From NCBI RefSeq assembly GCF_900107265.1, contig NZ_FNPJ01000002.1, positions 1 to 64,000 on the forward strand: a stretch of DNA of 64,000 bases. Direction: 5' to 3'. Positions 52,253 to 61,611 of this stretch are shown here, piece by piece. Within the stretch, counting starts at the first letter, position 1, and each line of letters begins with the position of its first letter. Below the pieces are notes generated by a model. The model saw only the letters and a program-made list of their open reading frames with translations. It did no database searches and had not been told where the DNA came from. This DNA is from Nitrosomonas sp. Nm33 (lineage in GTDB: Bacteria; Pseudomonadota; Gammaproteobacteria; Burkholderiales; Nitrosomonadaceae). Position numbers and translations under genes: made by a program.

Positions 52253-53713
52253 ATGACTAAATCTTTCGATGTAGCTGTAATTGGCGCAGGTCCGGGCGGT
52301 TATGTGGCGGCTATCCGCTGTGCCCAGTTGGGCCTTAATACCGTTTGTATTGATGAATGGAAAAATGAGCAAGGCGTAGCGAGTCTGGGAGGCACTTGTC
52401 TCAATGTGGGTTGTATTCCATCCAAGGCGCTACTGGAATCTTCCGAGAATTATGCCCGTGCTGCGCATAAATTTATCGATCATGGCATCAATCTAGAAGG
52501 TTTGTCCATGGATGTACCCGTGATGATTACGCGCAAAAATAAAATTGTGAAGGCCTTTACCGGTGGTATTGCCATGCTGTTCAAGAAGAATAAGGTTACT
52601 TCTTTGCATGGTAGTGGAACTTTGCTTAAGCAGGAGCAAGAGAGTGGTCTCTGGAAAATTCAGGTAAAGAATGGCACTGAGATCGAAGAAATTCAGGCTG
52701 AATACGTCATCATTGCAACCGGCTCAACACCCCGCCAATTGCCGTTCATCAAGGTAGATAATGATCGAATACTGGATAATAGCGGCGCACTGGCGCTAAC
52801 GGAGATACCAAAACGTCTGGGTGTAATTGGCGCAGGAGTCATTGGCCTGGAGATGGGGAGCGTATGGCGCCGACTGGGCTCGGAAGTGACCGTGCTGGAA
52901 GCGCAGCCAAATTTTCTCATGGCCGCGGATGAACAGATTGCAAAGGAAGCACAAAAAACCTTTACGCGTGAGCTCGGTTTAGTGATTCAGACTGGGGTCA
53001 AGATCAAGTCGATCCAAGTCGAAGAGCAGCAGATAGTAGTTGATTATGCTGACGCCAAAGTTGATTCGCAAAAATTGGAGATCGATAAACTGATCGTTGC
53101 GGTTGGCAGAAGTCCCAATACAGCAGGCCTCGGTGCTGACGAGATTGGTTTAAAAACGAATGAACGAGGTTATATTGAGGTCGATGAATACTGCCGCTCC
53201 AATTTGCCAAAAGTATATGCCGTCGGTGATGTGGTCAGAGGCCCCATGCTGGCACATAAAGCTTCAGAAGAAGGCGTGGCTGTGGCAGAAATGATTGCTT
53301 CCGCTAAGCAAGGCCATGCTAATGAGTCTGCCAAAGTTAATCTGGATATCATTCCATGGGTGATTTATACCTCACCGGAAATCGCTTGGGTAGGAAAAAC
53401 CGAGCAGGAACTTAAATCAGCCGGTATTGCTTATCGCGCCGGGCAATTTCCATTTATGGCCAATGGGCGCGCACGTGCCCTGGGAGAAACCAGTGGCTTT
53501 GTGAAGGTGCTTGCTGATGCCGACACAGACCGCATCCTGGGCATACATATGATTGGCCCCTATGTTTCTGAAATGATCGCAGAAGCCGTGGTTGCTATGG
53601 AATTTGCTGCCAGTAGCGAAGATGTTGCCCGTATCATTCATGCCCATCCTTCGTTATCTGAGGTATTACATGAAGCAGCTTTAGCAGTAGATAAGCGCGC
53701 GATACATATCTGA
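52253..53713 (+). CDS. lpdA: Dihydrolipoyl dehydrogenase
   Basis: A 486-residue flavoprotein reoxidising the lipoyl groups of 2-oxoacid dehydrogenases or the glycine cleavage system. FAD motif VIGAGPGGYVAAI, redox-active Cys49/Cys54 in GGTCLNVGCIPSK, NAD motif VIGAGVIGLEMGSVW, and C-terminal HAHPSLSE with the catalytic histidine. Neither E1 nor E2 genes are adjacent, so the partner complex is encoded elsewhere. AAGGTGATTC precedes the ATG. Confidence 0.95.
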   Translation: MTKSFDVAVIGAGPGGYVAAIRCAQLGLNTVCIDEWKNEQGVASLGGTCLNVGCIPSKALLESSENYARAAHKFIDHGINLEGLSMDVPVMITRKNKIVKAFTGGIAMLFKKNKVTSLHGSGTLLKQEQESGLWKIQVKNGTEIEEIQAEYVIIATGSTPRQLPFIKVDNDRILDNSGALALTEIPKRLGVIGAGVIGLEMGSVWRRLGSEVTVLEAQPNFLMAADEQIAKEAQKTFTRELGLVIQTGVKIKSIQVEEQQIVVDYADAKVDSQKLEIDKLIVAVGRSPNTAGLGADEIGLKTNERGYIEVDEYCRSNLPKVYAVGDVVRGPMLAHKASEEGVAVAEMIASAKQGHANESAKVNLDIIPWVIYTSPEIAWVGKTEQELKSAGIAYRAGQFPFMANGRARALGETSGFVKVLADADTDRILGIHMIGPYVSEMIAEAVVAMEFAASSEDVARIIHAHPSLSEVLHEAALAVDKRAIHI

Positions 53714-53767
53714 TAATCGGCTAAGCTAGTCAATTAGCCAGCCAATTATCCTGCTGGACGATAGTTA

Positions 53768-53798
53768 CCCCACATATGTTAGAAATAACAATGTGGGG
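53768..53798. terminator. Strong hairpin between convergent genes
   Basis: CCCCACAT pairs with ATGTGGGG, and inside it TGTTA pairs with TAACA around a GAAA tetraloop, with a single bulged A. It lies between the ends of lpdA (plus) and the secreted hypothetical (minus). No T-run follows on either strand, so it may act bidirectionally or as an mRNA 3'-end stabiliser. Confidence 0.65.
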
Positions 53799-53809
53799 AA
53801 TGTCTAGTA

Positions 53810-54295
53810 TCAATATTTCACACACTGAGTTTTATCAGGGTTGACATCGCAAGACCAGGTTGTTTGGCGGATACCGCCTGCTTTATTGAATAGGAACTCA
53901 GCTTTCTGAACTTTAAGTTGCTCAGGTGTGGGAGACACTTTTTCCGGTACGAAGCGTTCCTGAGTCCAGAATCTTATCCGGCAGAAATCGGTTGCTTTGC
54001 CACAAATTTGAGTAATTGCAGCGCTATAGACCGTTTTATCCATTTCTCTGTCCAGATCTACCAATACCATATTCACAAATTTACCTGACTTTCCTATCTC
54101 TATGACGCGAACAACTCGCCACCCCAAGCCGCTTGGCAACGATTCGGTTGCTTGCGGTGTAGAAGCTTCTTCGGTTGCTTGCGGTGTAGAAGCTTCTTGA
54201 GGGGGTTCTGCTGAGTCTGCTTCCTCAGATAGCGCCTGAGTAGACCATAACAACGTCATTGCAAGAAACATACTACCGATTAATTTTTGATTCAT
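53810..54295 (-). CDS. Secreted protein of unknown function
   Basis: A 161-residue protein with a signal peptide (about 1-22, MFLAMTLLWSTQALS), a short low-complexity segment containing two exact copies of EASTPQATE, and a compact C-terminal domain of about 110 residues (GWRVVRVIEIGKSGKFVNMVLVD...) with four cysteines (CGKATDFC, then CDVNPDKTQC) that could form two disulfides. I do not recognise the family. It is convergent with lpdA and divergent from addB. Confidence 0.7.
   Translation of the reverse strand: MNQKLIGSMFLAMTLLWSTQALSEEADSAEPPQEASTPQATEEASTPQATESLPSGLGWRVVRVIEIGKSGKFVNMVLVDLDREMDKTVYSAAITQICGKATDFCRIRFWTQERFVPEKVSPTPEQLKVQKAEFLFNKAGGIRQTTWSCDVNPDKTQCVKY
54144..54197 (-). repeat. 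Perfect 27-bp tandem repeat, two copies
   Basis: Bases 54144-54170 are repeated exactly at 54171-54197, encoding two copies of the nine-residue EASTPQATE in the linker of the secreted protein. A repeat in a coding sequence in multiples of three can change linker length by slippage. Confidence 0.9.
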
Positions 54296-54433
54296 TCGTC
54301 CTCCTGATATTCTTCTCTTTTAAATAAAAGTATTTCTGGTTCACAATTCTACCTATTTCAACCTGATATGAACAGTCAACCCATGAAGGTAAATTTTTGC
54401 CTGAAAGAGTACTAGAGGAGTAATCTGGAGCGC

Positions 54434-57157
54434 ATGAAAGTATGTCGACTTGATCTACAGCTGGTGGATAGCGAGGACATTCTCGTTAAATTAAATCAGG
54501 GCATTACCTTGATTACCGGAAATCAGCGCTTGACCCATGTGTTTCGTCAGCATTTTGATCAGGCAGCGATCCGTAAGGGGGCAAAAGTGTGGTCGACACC
54601 GGATATTCTGCCGTGGCATAGCTGGTTACAGCGTCTCTGGGAGGAGGCATTGATCTCAGGAGAGATTTCTGAAGCCAGACAACTGCTCGCGCCGCAGCAG
54701 GAACGCGCCCTTTGGCAAGAGCTGCTTAGTGCAGATTTGCCATTCCAGCCGATGGGTAAAGCTGCCTTGCAGGTGCAAAAAGCCTGGCAATTACTGTGGG
54801 AATGGCATTTGCCGCAGAACGAGTCGATTTTCCAGTATAACGATGACAGCAGATTATTCTGGAAATGGCAGTTGCTATTTCAACGTACCTGCCAGCAAAA
54901 GGGTTGGTTATCTCCTGGCTGCCTGCCAGACAAGCTCCGGCATTACTTTGAACAGGGAACATTACTACCGCCAGATGAATTAGTACTCATCGGTTTTGAT
55001 GAGCTGAATCCTCAGCAATTGGCTTTGCTGGAAACATTGAATCGATCAGGCTGCCACGTGCAGTGGTTACAACTCAAACCGAAAGTCAGCCAGATTGGCC
55101 AGCTAGCCTGTACCGATCGTCGGCAGGAAGCAAAGCTCATGGCGCGCTGGGTTCGGCAGAGGTTGGAAGACAATCCCGCGGCACAAATAGGAATAGTCGT
55201 GCCAAATCTGTCTGCCCTGCGGGAGATCATCGTGCAAGCATTGGATGAAATCCTGATGCCATCGGTCTTCCATCCAGGACATCAGCAGCAGGAACGCCCC
55301 TACAATATGTCACTCGGGAAGCCATTGACTACATTCCCACTGGTTACGACGGCATTGAAGCTACTTGATCTGTTGAAGCACACGATCAGTTTGTCAGACA
55401 TAAGCCAATTACTTCATTCTCCTTTTATTGGCGGGTGGGAGCAGGAGTCGAGTGCACGCGCCTTGCTGGATGTGCAATTGCGTGAAATTGGGGAGCCCAG
55501 CGTATCGATTGACACATTGTCTTATCATGCTTCACAAACAAATCGCAGCTATGCCTGTGTGGTGCTGGCGAAAAAGTTAGGCATGCTGAAAGTATGGCTG
55601 CAAACCTGCTCACGTAAGGAGCATCCCGAGCAATGGGTGCAGCATTTCGATCACTTGCTCAAGACGATTGGCTGGCTGGAGGGTTATCCCTTATCGAGTG
55701 AAGAATATCAGACAGTTGAAGCATGGCATGCATTGTTAGCAGAATTGGCCACGCTGGATTGGGTAACGGGAGAGATTTCATTGTCTGATGTGTTGAGTCA
55801 GCTCTGGCAGATGGCGAGAGAGCGCATTTTCCAACCTCAGACAGGTGTTGCCCCGGTTCAGGTACTCGGACCCCTTGAAGCCCATGGTATCCAGTTTGAT
55901 TATTTATGGATGATAGGATTACATGACGGCATCTGGCCAGGATCGCCACAGCCTAATCCTTTTATACCTTTGCCGTTACAGCGCAACCATGAATTGCCGC
56001 ATTCGAGCGAGCAGCGTGAGTTATCGGTGACACGGCTGCTCATGCAACGCATTGTAACGAGTGCTGATCAGGTTATCCTGAGTTATCCGCAGCGTAATGG
56101 TGACGAGGAGCTACGCGCCAGTCCTTTGATCAAGGGTTACACCTCTTTAGCAGTAGATGCGCTGTTAGAGAGTAACATGCCTTCCTGGCGTGAGATCGTT
56201 CATGACAACTCTCAGTTGAGTGAATTGTTACACGATCCTGCTCCGATTTTGGAGCAGACGGCGGTCAAAGGTGGCAGTCACATTTTTAAGCTGCAGGCAG
56301 CATGCCCTTTTCGCGCGTTTGCAGAATTGCGGTTAGGTGCCCGGCCGCTTGGGCAGATCCAGATCGGCTTGAATGCCATGGCTCGAGGCAATCTTTTGCA
56401 CCGAATCATGGAGAAAGTGTGGGATAAACTTGATTCATATGAACAGCTGTTAGCATTACCGGATACTGAGTTGAGTGAGCTGGTATTGGATCAGGTCCAA
56501 GAAGTCATTAACACTATGGCTTCCCATTATCCGCAAACATTTAACCAACATTTTCGCGATATGGAAATCAAGCGCTTGCATCGACAGGTAGCGACGTGGC
56601 TAGAGCTAGAAAAAAAGCGCTTACCTTTTCGCGTCATTGCCAGAGAAAAAAAATATGAATTGACGGTGGGAGCGCTCAGTATTCAGCTTAAAATCGATCG
56701 CATCGATGAGATTGCCGCTAGCCGTCAACTGATCATAGATTACAAAACGGGCCAGGCTAAAGCCAGTCAATGGTTTGGCGATCGTCCCGATGAGCCGCAA
56801 CTGCCGCTATACAGCTTGATTTTTCCTGATGATCTCGCAGGAATAGCTTTTGCCCAGCTACGAACGGGGCAGATGGCATTCAGCGGGGTTACGATTGAGG
56901 AGGGGATCCTGCCTGAGGTCAAATCATACGAAAAACTTAGCCAGAGCCGTGAGATTGGTAACTGGTCCCAACTGCTGACTCATTGGCAAGTGACTCTGGA
57001 AAGGCTGAGCGACAGTTTTTGTCGTGGTGAAGCTGCAGTTGATCCCAAGCGATATCCTGCCACTTGCGCCTATTGCACATTACAGTCGTTATGCCGTATC
57101 ACTGAATTGACTCTCTTAGGTGAGGTGGATATCGAGGAAGGGGAGGGTGAGGGATGA
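54434..57157 (+). CDS. AddB-type PD-(D/E)XK nuclease/helicase-like subunit
   Basis: A 907-residue protein of the proteobacterial AddB group (probable DNA repair protein with a C-terminal PD-(D/E)XK nuclease). The inactivated helicase-like N-terminal part shows GITLITGNQRLTHVFRQHF and DYLWMIGLHDGIWPG. The nuclease motif is LIIDYKTGQ; an early Cys (AACPFRAFAEL) together with CAYCTLQSLC near the C-terminus would bind the [4Fe-4S] cluster of AddB enzymes. The start has GGAGCGC before it. The stop overlaps the start of the AddA-like gene by 4 bp, so the subunits are made together. Confidence 0.85.
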   Translation: MKVCRLDLQLVDSEDILVKLNQGITLITGNQRLTHVFRQHFDQAAIRKGAKVWSTPDILPWHSWLQRLWEEALISGEISEARQLLAPQQERALWQELLSADLPFQPMGKAALQVQKAWQLLWEWHLPQNESIFQYNDDSRLFWKWQLLFQRTCQQKGWLSPGCLPDKLRHYFEQGTLLPPDELVLIGFDELNPQQLALLETLNRSGCHVQWLQLKPKVSQIGQLACTDRRQEAKLMARWVRQRLEDNPAAQIGIVVPNLSALREIIVQALDEILMPSVFHPGHQQQERPYNMSLGKPLTTFPLVTTALKLLDLLKHTISLSDISQLLHSPFIGGWEQESSARALLDVQLREIGEPSVSIDTLSYHASQTNRSYACVVLAKKLGMLKVWLQTCSRKEHPEQWVQHFDHLLKTIGWLEGYPLSSEEYQTVEAWHALLAELATLDWVTGEISLSDVLSQLWQMARERIFQPQTGVAPVQVLGPLEAHGIQFDYLWMIGLHDGIWPGSPQPNPFIPLPLQRNHELPHSSEQRELSVTRLLMQRIVTSADQVILSYPQRNGDEELRASPLIKGYTSLAVDALLESNMPSWREIVHDNSQLSELLHDPAPILEQTAVKGGSHIFKLQAACPFRAFAELRLGARPLGQIQIGLNAMARGNLLHRIMEKVWDKLDSYEQLLALPDTELSELVLDQVQEVINTMASHYPQTFNQHFRDMEIKRLHRQVATWLELEKKRLPFRVIAREKKYELTVGALSIQLKIDRIDEIAASRQLIIDYKTGQAKASQWFGDRPDEPQLPLYSLIFPDDLAGIAFAQLRTGQMAFSGVTIEEGILPEVKSYEKLSQSREIGNWSQLLTHWQVTLERLSDSFCRGEAAVDPKRYPATCAYCTLQSLCRITELTLLGEVDIEEGEGEG

Positions 57158-60100
57158 CGGCGCTGCAAAGTGTCGCTGATCAGGCTGAGCGGCTGCGGGC
57201 GCTTGATCCACAACATTCCTTTATTGTCCAGGCACCCGCTGGCTCAGGCAAAACCGGCCTATTGACCCAGCGATTCCTGGTGCTGCTGGCAAGAGTCGAT
57301 TCGCCAGAAGAAATCGTGGCGATTACCTTTACCCGCAAGGCAGCGAGTGAAATGCGCCAACGGATTTTGCAGGCATTGCTGGATGCCCAAAATTTACCAG
57401 CGCCGCAAGAGCACTATGCACGTCAAACCTGGCAACTGGCTCAGCGTGTGCTGCTGCATGATCGGGCCAAGGATTGGCAGCTACTGGATAATCCTGCACG
57501 TTTGCGCATTCAGACGATCGATTCTTTGTGTGCCAGACTGGTTAGTCAAATGCCTATTCTTTCAAAATTAGGTGCTTTGCCATCGATTGCTGAGAATGCA
57601 ACAGAACTCTACCAGCAGGCGGCCAGGCAAACGATCGAGGCAGTGGAAGCGGGAGATGAATGGTCGCATGCCATTGCTCATCTGATTGAACATCTGGACA
57701 ACCAACTGGACAAACTGCAGCAGTTGCTTGCCAGCATGCTCGCGCGCCGCGATCAGTGGTTACCTTATCTTGCCGACCCCAATCATGCAGGACTCATGCG
57801 TGACCAACTAGAAGGTGCGCTGGCTGAGCTCGTGATCGATGCCTTGCGGGAGTTGACCAATCATGCTCCGGCAATGTGTAAGGAAGAAATGGTCACATTG
57901 GCAAGATTTGCTGCCAGTCAGCTTGAAGGTGCAGAGAGCAATTCTCCCATCACTCATTGCCAGAACATGCAAGCGTTGCCAGGCCCGCAAATTGCTGATC
58001 TTGTGCAATGGGAAGGACTGGCCACCTTGCTGCTGACGAAAGAAGGCAGTTTGCGCAAGACGGTTACCAAAAATATAGGCTTTCCCTCGCCTACTCAGAC
58101 AAAAAACCGGGAAGAGCAGGCATGCTATCGAGCAATGAAGCAACGCATGGAGGCTTTGCTGGAAACACTGGCGGCTGAAAGTGAATTTATTCAGCAATTA
58201 GCTCAGCTCCCGGCATTGCCTGCACATCAATACAGAGAGGAAGAATGGGAAACGCTGCAGGCATTATTCAAATTGCTTAGATTGGCAGCAGGATATCTGG
58301 AAATCACTTTCCGGCAAACGGGACGGGTCGATTTTCCAGCGCTGACCCGGGCTGCAATTCAAGCGCTGGGAGAATCTGAGGCACCGACCGATTTAGCCCT
58401 GGCACTGGACTATCGTATCCAGCATTTGCTGGTAGATGAATTTCAGGATACCTCATTCAATCAGGCTGAATTATTGACACGATTGACCGCCGGCTGGCAA
58501 GCAAGCGATGGGCGCACATTATTTCTGGTGGGTGATCCGATGCAATCCATTTACCGATTCCGACAAGCCGAGGTCGGGTTATTTCTCGAAATTCGCGATC
58601 ATGGATCATTTGGTCAGATTCCACTGGAATTCCTGCGCTTATCGGTCAACTTCCGCTCTCAGCAAGGCATCGTGGACTGGATCAATCAGCATTTCCCTCT
58701 TATTTTGCCAGAGAAGGATGATATGACTTTGGGTGCCGTTTCCTATGCGCCGTCAGTCGCCTTTCATGCAAACTCAAACAGAGAGGCAGTGATTTTTTAT
58801 CCCTCGCTGCAGCGCGATGATCTTGCTGAAGCGCAACAGATTGTGTCCATAGTGCAGCGGGCCAAAGACGCGCTTCCGAATGGGACTACCGCCATTCTAG
58901 TGCGTAACCGTGCTCATCTTATGCAGATCATTGTGCAACTGAAGCAGGCAGGATTATCCTTTCAAGCGGTCGAAATCGAACAACTCACCCATCGTCCCGT
59001 GATTCAGGACTTACTCGCGTTAACCCGTGCCTTGCTGCACCATGGCGATCGCATAGCCTGGCTGGCAGTATTGCGCGCACCTTGGTGTGGACTGACTCTG
59101 CAGGATTTATATGTCTTGGCGGGTGAGGATTGGCAAAAAACCATCATTGACTTGCTGCGCCATCCACCTCAGCTTGCGCAGTTCAGTGAAGATGGTCAGC
59201 AGCGACTTAGCCGTGTGTTGCCTATTCTTGAGAGCGCGATCTTTCAGCAGGTCAAACGCTCGTTGCGCAGAAATGTGGAAGGGACCTGGCTTGCGCTAGG
59301 CGGGCCTGCCTGCGTGACGGATGAAACAGATCTAGATGATGCGGAAGTTTATTTTCAGTTGCTGGAAAAGCTGGAGGAAGCAGGTCAACCGCCGGATGTT
59401 CAAACCCTCAGTGAGCATGTGGGGCAACTCTATGCTTTGCCGGATGTAACGGCTGATGGTTCGTTACAACTGATGACCATTCATAAGGCAAAAGGGCTGG
59501 AGTTTGACACGGTGATCCTACCGGGCCTTGGTCATAAGGGTAAAAATGATGAAGCCAGATTATTGTACTGGATGAAACATCAATTTAAATCAGGTCAGCC
59601 AGCATTGCTGCTCGCACCGATCAATGCGGTGGGCGATGAGGCCAATCCGATTACTACCTATCTACGGCAACTGGATCAAATAAAAGGCTATCGGGAAGAT
59701 GGTCGTTTGCTGTACGTTGCAGCCACGCGTGCCAAACATCAACTGCATCTCTTCGGGCATGTGAATCAGTCGGTGCTATCTGACAGCAGGGAAATCAAGG
59801 ATCCACCGGCAAATACCTTGCTGGCGCGGTTATGGCCGGTTGCCGCAGCACATTTCCAGGCTCTGCTGCATGCTAACACCCTGGCTAAAGAATCAGCAGA
59901 AAATGCTGCGCAAGAAGTGGTCACGCAATCGTCATTTCGCTCGAGCAAGCGATTCCGGCTGGCGACCGACTGGAAGCTGCCTGCGCCACCTGAGACGGTC
60001 AAGGTGGCTATTGCTGCGGCTTGTTCCATCCCGGAAGAATCGATTGAATTTGATTGGGCGGGCGAAACCGCCCGGCAGGTTGGCACAGTGATCCATCGAT

Positions 60101-60600
60101 TGCTGCAGCATGTCGGCAGTATCGGTATCGAACATTTTGCACCGCAGGATTTGTCCCGCTTTGAACGTGCTGGTCAGTCATTACTGCTGCAAATAGGTGT
60201 CACGCAGAGCCATTTTGAGCAGGCGCGAACACAACTGTCTGCTGCACTTAAGAGGTTATGGCAGGATGAAAGAGCCCGTTGGATTCTGAGCAGGCAACAT
60301 GCCGAGGCGCGTTGTGAATGGGCATTAAGCGGTATGCGCAAAGAAGGACTCGATCATATTGTCATGGACAGAACCTTTGTCGATGCAACGGGAACACGCT
60401 GGATCATCGATTATAAAACAGGTACTCACATGGGGAGAGACATCGAAGCCTTTCTCGATAGTGAGCAACAGCGCTATCGCCCGCAACTGGAACGCTATGC
60501 CATTTTGCTGCAACAAATGGAACAACGACCTATTCGTCTGGGGCTGTATTTTCCAATGCTTGGGAAATGGCGGGAGTGGACGTTTGCGGTAAATGAATAA
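57154..60600 (+). CDS. addA: AddA-type UvrD/Rep helicase-nuclease subunit
   Basis: A 1148-residue ATP-dependent exonuclease subunit. The helicase shows Walker A APAGSGKTGLLTQRFL, motif Ia EEIVAITFTRKAASEMRQR, Walker B LLVDEFQDTS, motif III LVGDPMQSIYRFRQAE, and motif V/VI MTIHKAKGLEFDTVILPG and LLYVAATRAKHQLHLFG. The C-terminal PD-(D/E)XK nuclease shows WIIDYKTG near residue 1090. With AddB it processes double-strand breaks for RecA loading. The short Walker A spacing and QDTS box are canonical. Confidence 0.93.
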   Translation: MTALQSVADQAERLRALDPQHSFIVQAPAGSGKTGLLTQRFLVLLARVDSPEEIVAITFTRKAASEMRQRILQALLDAQNLPAPQEHYARQTWQLAQRVLLHDRAKDWQLLDNPARLRIQTIDSLCARLVSQMPILSKLGALPSIAENATELYQQAARQTIEAVEAGDEWSHAIAHLIEHLDNQLDKLQQLLASMLARRDQWLPYLADPNHAGLMRDQLEGALAELVIDALRELTNHAPAMCKEEMVTLARFAASQLEGAESNSPITHCQNMQALPGPQIADLVQWEGLATLLLTKEGSLRKTVTKNIGFPSPTQTKNREEQACYRAMKQRMEALLETLAAESEFIQQLAQLPALPAHQYREEEWETLQALFKLLRLAAGYLEITFRQTGRVDFPALTRAAIQALGESEAPTDLALALDYRIQHLLVDEFQDTSFNQAELLTRLTAGWQASDGRTLFLVGDPMQSIYRFRQAEVGLFLEIRDHGSFGQIPLEFLRLSVNFRSQQGIVDWINQHFPLILPEKDDMTLGAVSYAPSVAFHANSNREAVIFYPSLQRDDLAEAQQIVSIVQRAKDALPNGTTAILVRNRAHLMQIIVQLKQAGLSFQAVEIEQLTHRPVIQDLLALTRALLHHGDRIAWLAVLRAPWCGLTLQDLYVLAGEDWQKTIIDLLRHPPQLAQFSEDGQQRLSRVLPILESAIFQQVKRSLRRNVEGTWLALGGPACVTDETDLDDAEVYFQLLEKLEEAGQPPDVQTLSEHVGQLYALPDVTADGSLQLMTIHKAKGLEFDTVILPGLGHKGKNDEARLLYWMKHQFKSGQPALLLAPINAVGDEANPITTYLRQLDQIKGYREDGRLLYVAATRAKHQLHLFGHVNQSVLSDSREIKDPPANTLLARLWPVAAAHFQALLHANTLAKESAENAAQEVVTQSSFRSSKRFRLATDWKLPAPPETVKVAIAAACSIPEESIEFDWAGETARQVGTVIHRLLQHVGSIGIEHFAPQDLSRFERAGQSLLLQIGVTQSHFEQARTQLSAALKRLWQDERARWILSRQHAEARCEWALSGMRKEGLDHIVMDRTFVDATGTRWIIDYKTGTHMGRDIEAFLDSEQQRYRPQLERYAILLQQMEQRPIRLGLYFPMLGKWREWTFAVNE

Positions 60601-60692
60601 GTAAAATGGAAGAATCTCCCTCTCAGGACGAATGTAAACGACAGCGGTATTCGGTATCCTGGCAGCGCTAATGGAAAGGATAAGGTAATTTA

Positions 60693-61028
60693 ATGGGCTT
60701 CTGGATTTATATACTGCGCTGTGCCGATGGCTGTTATTACACTGGTCACACTGATAACTTAGAGAATCGTCTCGATCAGCATACGATAGGAGCTATTCCT
60801 AGCTGCTACACATTCAAGCGCAGGCCTGTCGAATTAGTGTTCACACAAGAATTTTTCTCCCGCGAAGAAGCGCTCGCTGCTGAACAGCAAATCAAAGGCT
60901 GGAGTCGTAAAAAGAAAGAAGCAATGATGCGAGGGGATTGGACAGAAGTATCACGCCTTGCTTGCTCCCGTACCGTTCACCCTTCGACAGGCTCAGGGCG
61001 AACGGGTTTGGGTAAGGAGAATGAGTAG
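60693..61028 (+). CDS. GIY-YIG domain protein (YhbQ/UPF0213 type)
   Basis: A 111-residue protein. Residues 1-90 are a single GIY-YIG domain: FWIYILRCADGCYYTGHTDNLENRLDQH, the catalytic-type arginine and the later AAEQQIKGWSRKKKEAMM. Free-standing members of this family have unknown or weak nuclease activity. The last 20 or so residues (TVHPSTGSGRTGL) are not part of the domain: they are translated from a REP-like repeat (60973-61005), so the gene end has been altered by that element. Confidence 0.85.
   Translation: MGFWIYILRCADGCYYTGHTDNLENRLDQHTIGAIPSCYTFKRRPVELVFTQEFFSREEALAAEQQIKGWSRKKKEAMMRGDWTEVSRLACSRTVHPSTGSGRTGLGKENE
60973..61005 (+). repeat. REP-like hairpin, inside the GIY-YIG gene end
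   Basis: CCGTTC, a mismatch and CCCT on the left pair with AGGG and GAACGG on the right around an 11-base loop containing the GACAGGCTC core. This 33-bp unit recurs inverted at 61128-61160 with only one difference. Confidence 0.85.
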
Positions 61029-61127
61029 CGGTAAAAAATAGTGAATCAAGAGCTAGAGCAGGTAAAAAAAGGAAACGATGATGCTTGGTGATTGACCTGA
61101 GGTATCATGACTTTGCTTGTTCTCATG

Positions 61128-61160
61128 CCGTTCGCCCTGAGCCTGTCGAAGGGTGAAAGG
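61128..61160 (-). repeat. REP-like hairpin, inverted partner
   Basis: The reverse complement of 60973-61005 with one base changed, 122 bp away. Each unit is itself a hairpin, and together they form a long inverted pair. Confidence 0.85.
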
Positions 61161-61324
61161 GAAGCAAATCTGCTCACCTTCGACTGTTCAATAAACCTGC
61201 TACTATGACAAGCGGATTCTGTCCAAAGAGCATTTACAAATTTTGTATCAATCTGGGCTGCAAAAGTTTTAGCATCTTTTTGCAGCATCTGAAATAAATA
61301 TTACCTTTCCATGACATAAAGTAA

Positions 61325-61359
61325 TTACCCACAACCTTATCCACGGAAATTGTGGATAA
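61325..61359. promoter_or_regulatory. Cluster of three DnaA-box-like sequences
   Basis: TTACCCACA (61325-61333), TTATCCACG (61337-61345) and, on the minus strand, a perfect TTATCCACA (61351-61359) lie within 35 bp. The second and third face each other across five bases. Known consensus is TTATNCACA. A role in DnaA binding is inferred; the inverted pair could also form a simple 8-bp hairpin. Confidence 0.45.
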
Positions 61360-61611
61360 TAAAATCTAGCATGCGGATTAGAGGACCATTTTTTTCGATG
61401 CTCCTAGAACTCATGGATAACAATTGTATGCAGATGCATTATTGCCTGCCTATTTGTTATCTTTTAGCATCATCATGTAACAAAGCTGAATTGGTTTGAC
61501 CGTTGCTTCTAATCCGCTTCGAATGTTGTACAGAATAATCTCAATTATTTGAGAAACCTAATCTTTCTCTAGCGTTAAAGCCCATAAATCTTTATCAGGG
61601 GATAAGGAAAA

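Larger units (their letters stand above)
61029..61611. other. 583-bp intergenic region with REP hairpin and DnaA-box-like sites
   Basis: No convincing gene; an 80-codon minus-strand frame runs across the REP copy but has no coding character that I recognise. It contains the second REP-like unit (61128-61160), three DnaA-box-like sites (61325-61359), and a further TTATCCA match near 61414. The promoter of the EEP-family gene must lie at its right end. Confidence 0.6.

Noticed and set aside
61337-61359. TTATCCAC/GTGGATAA hairpin as an intrinsic terminator
   Set aside because: No T-run follows and no gene ends close by; better explained as paired DnaA-box-like sites or a chance palindrome.
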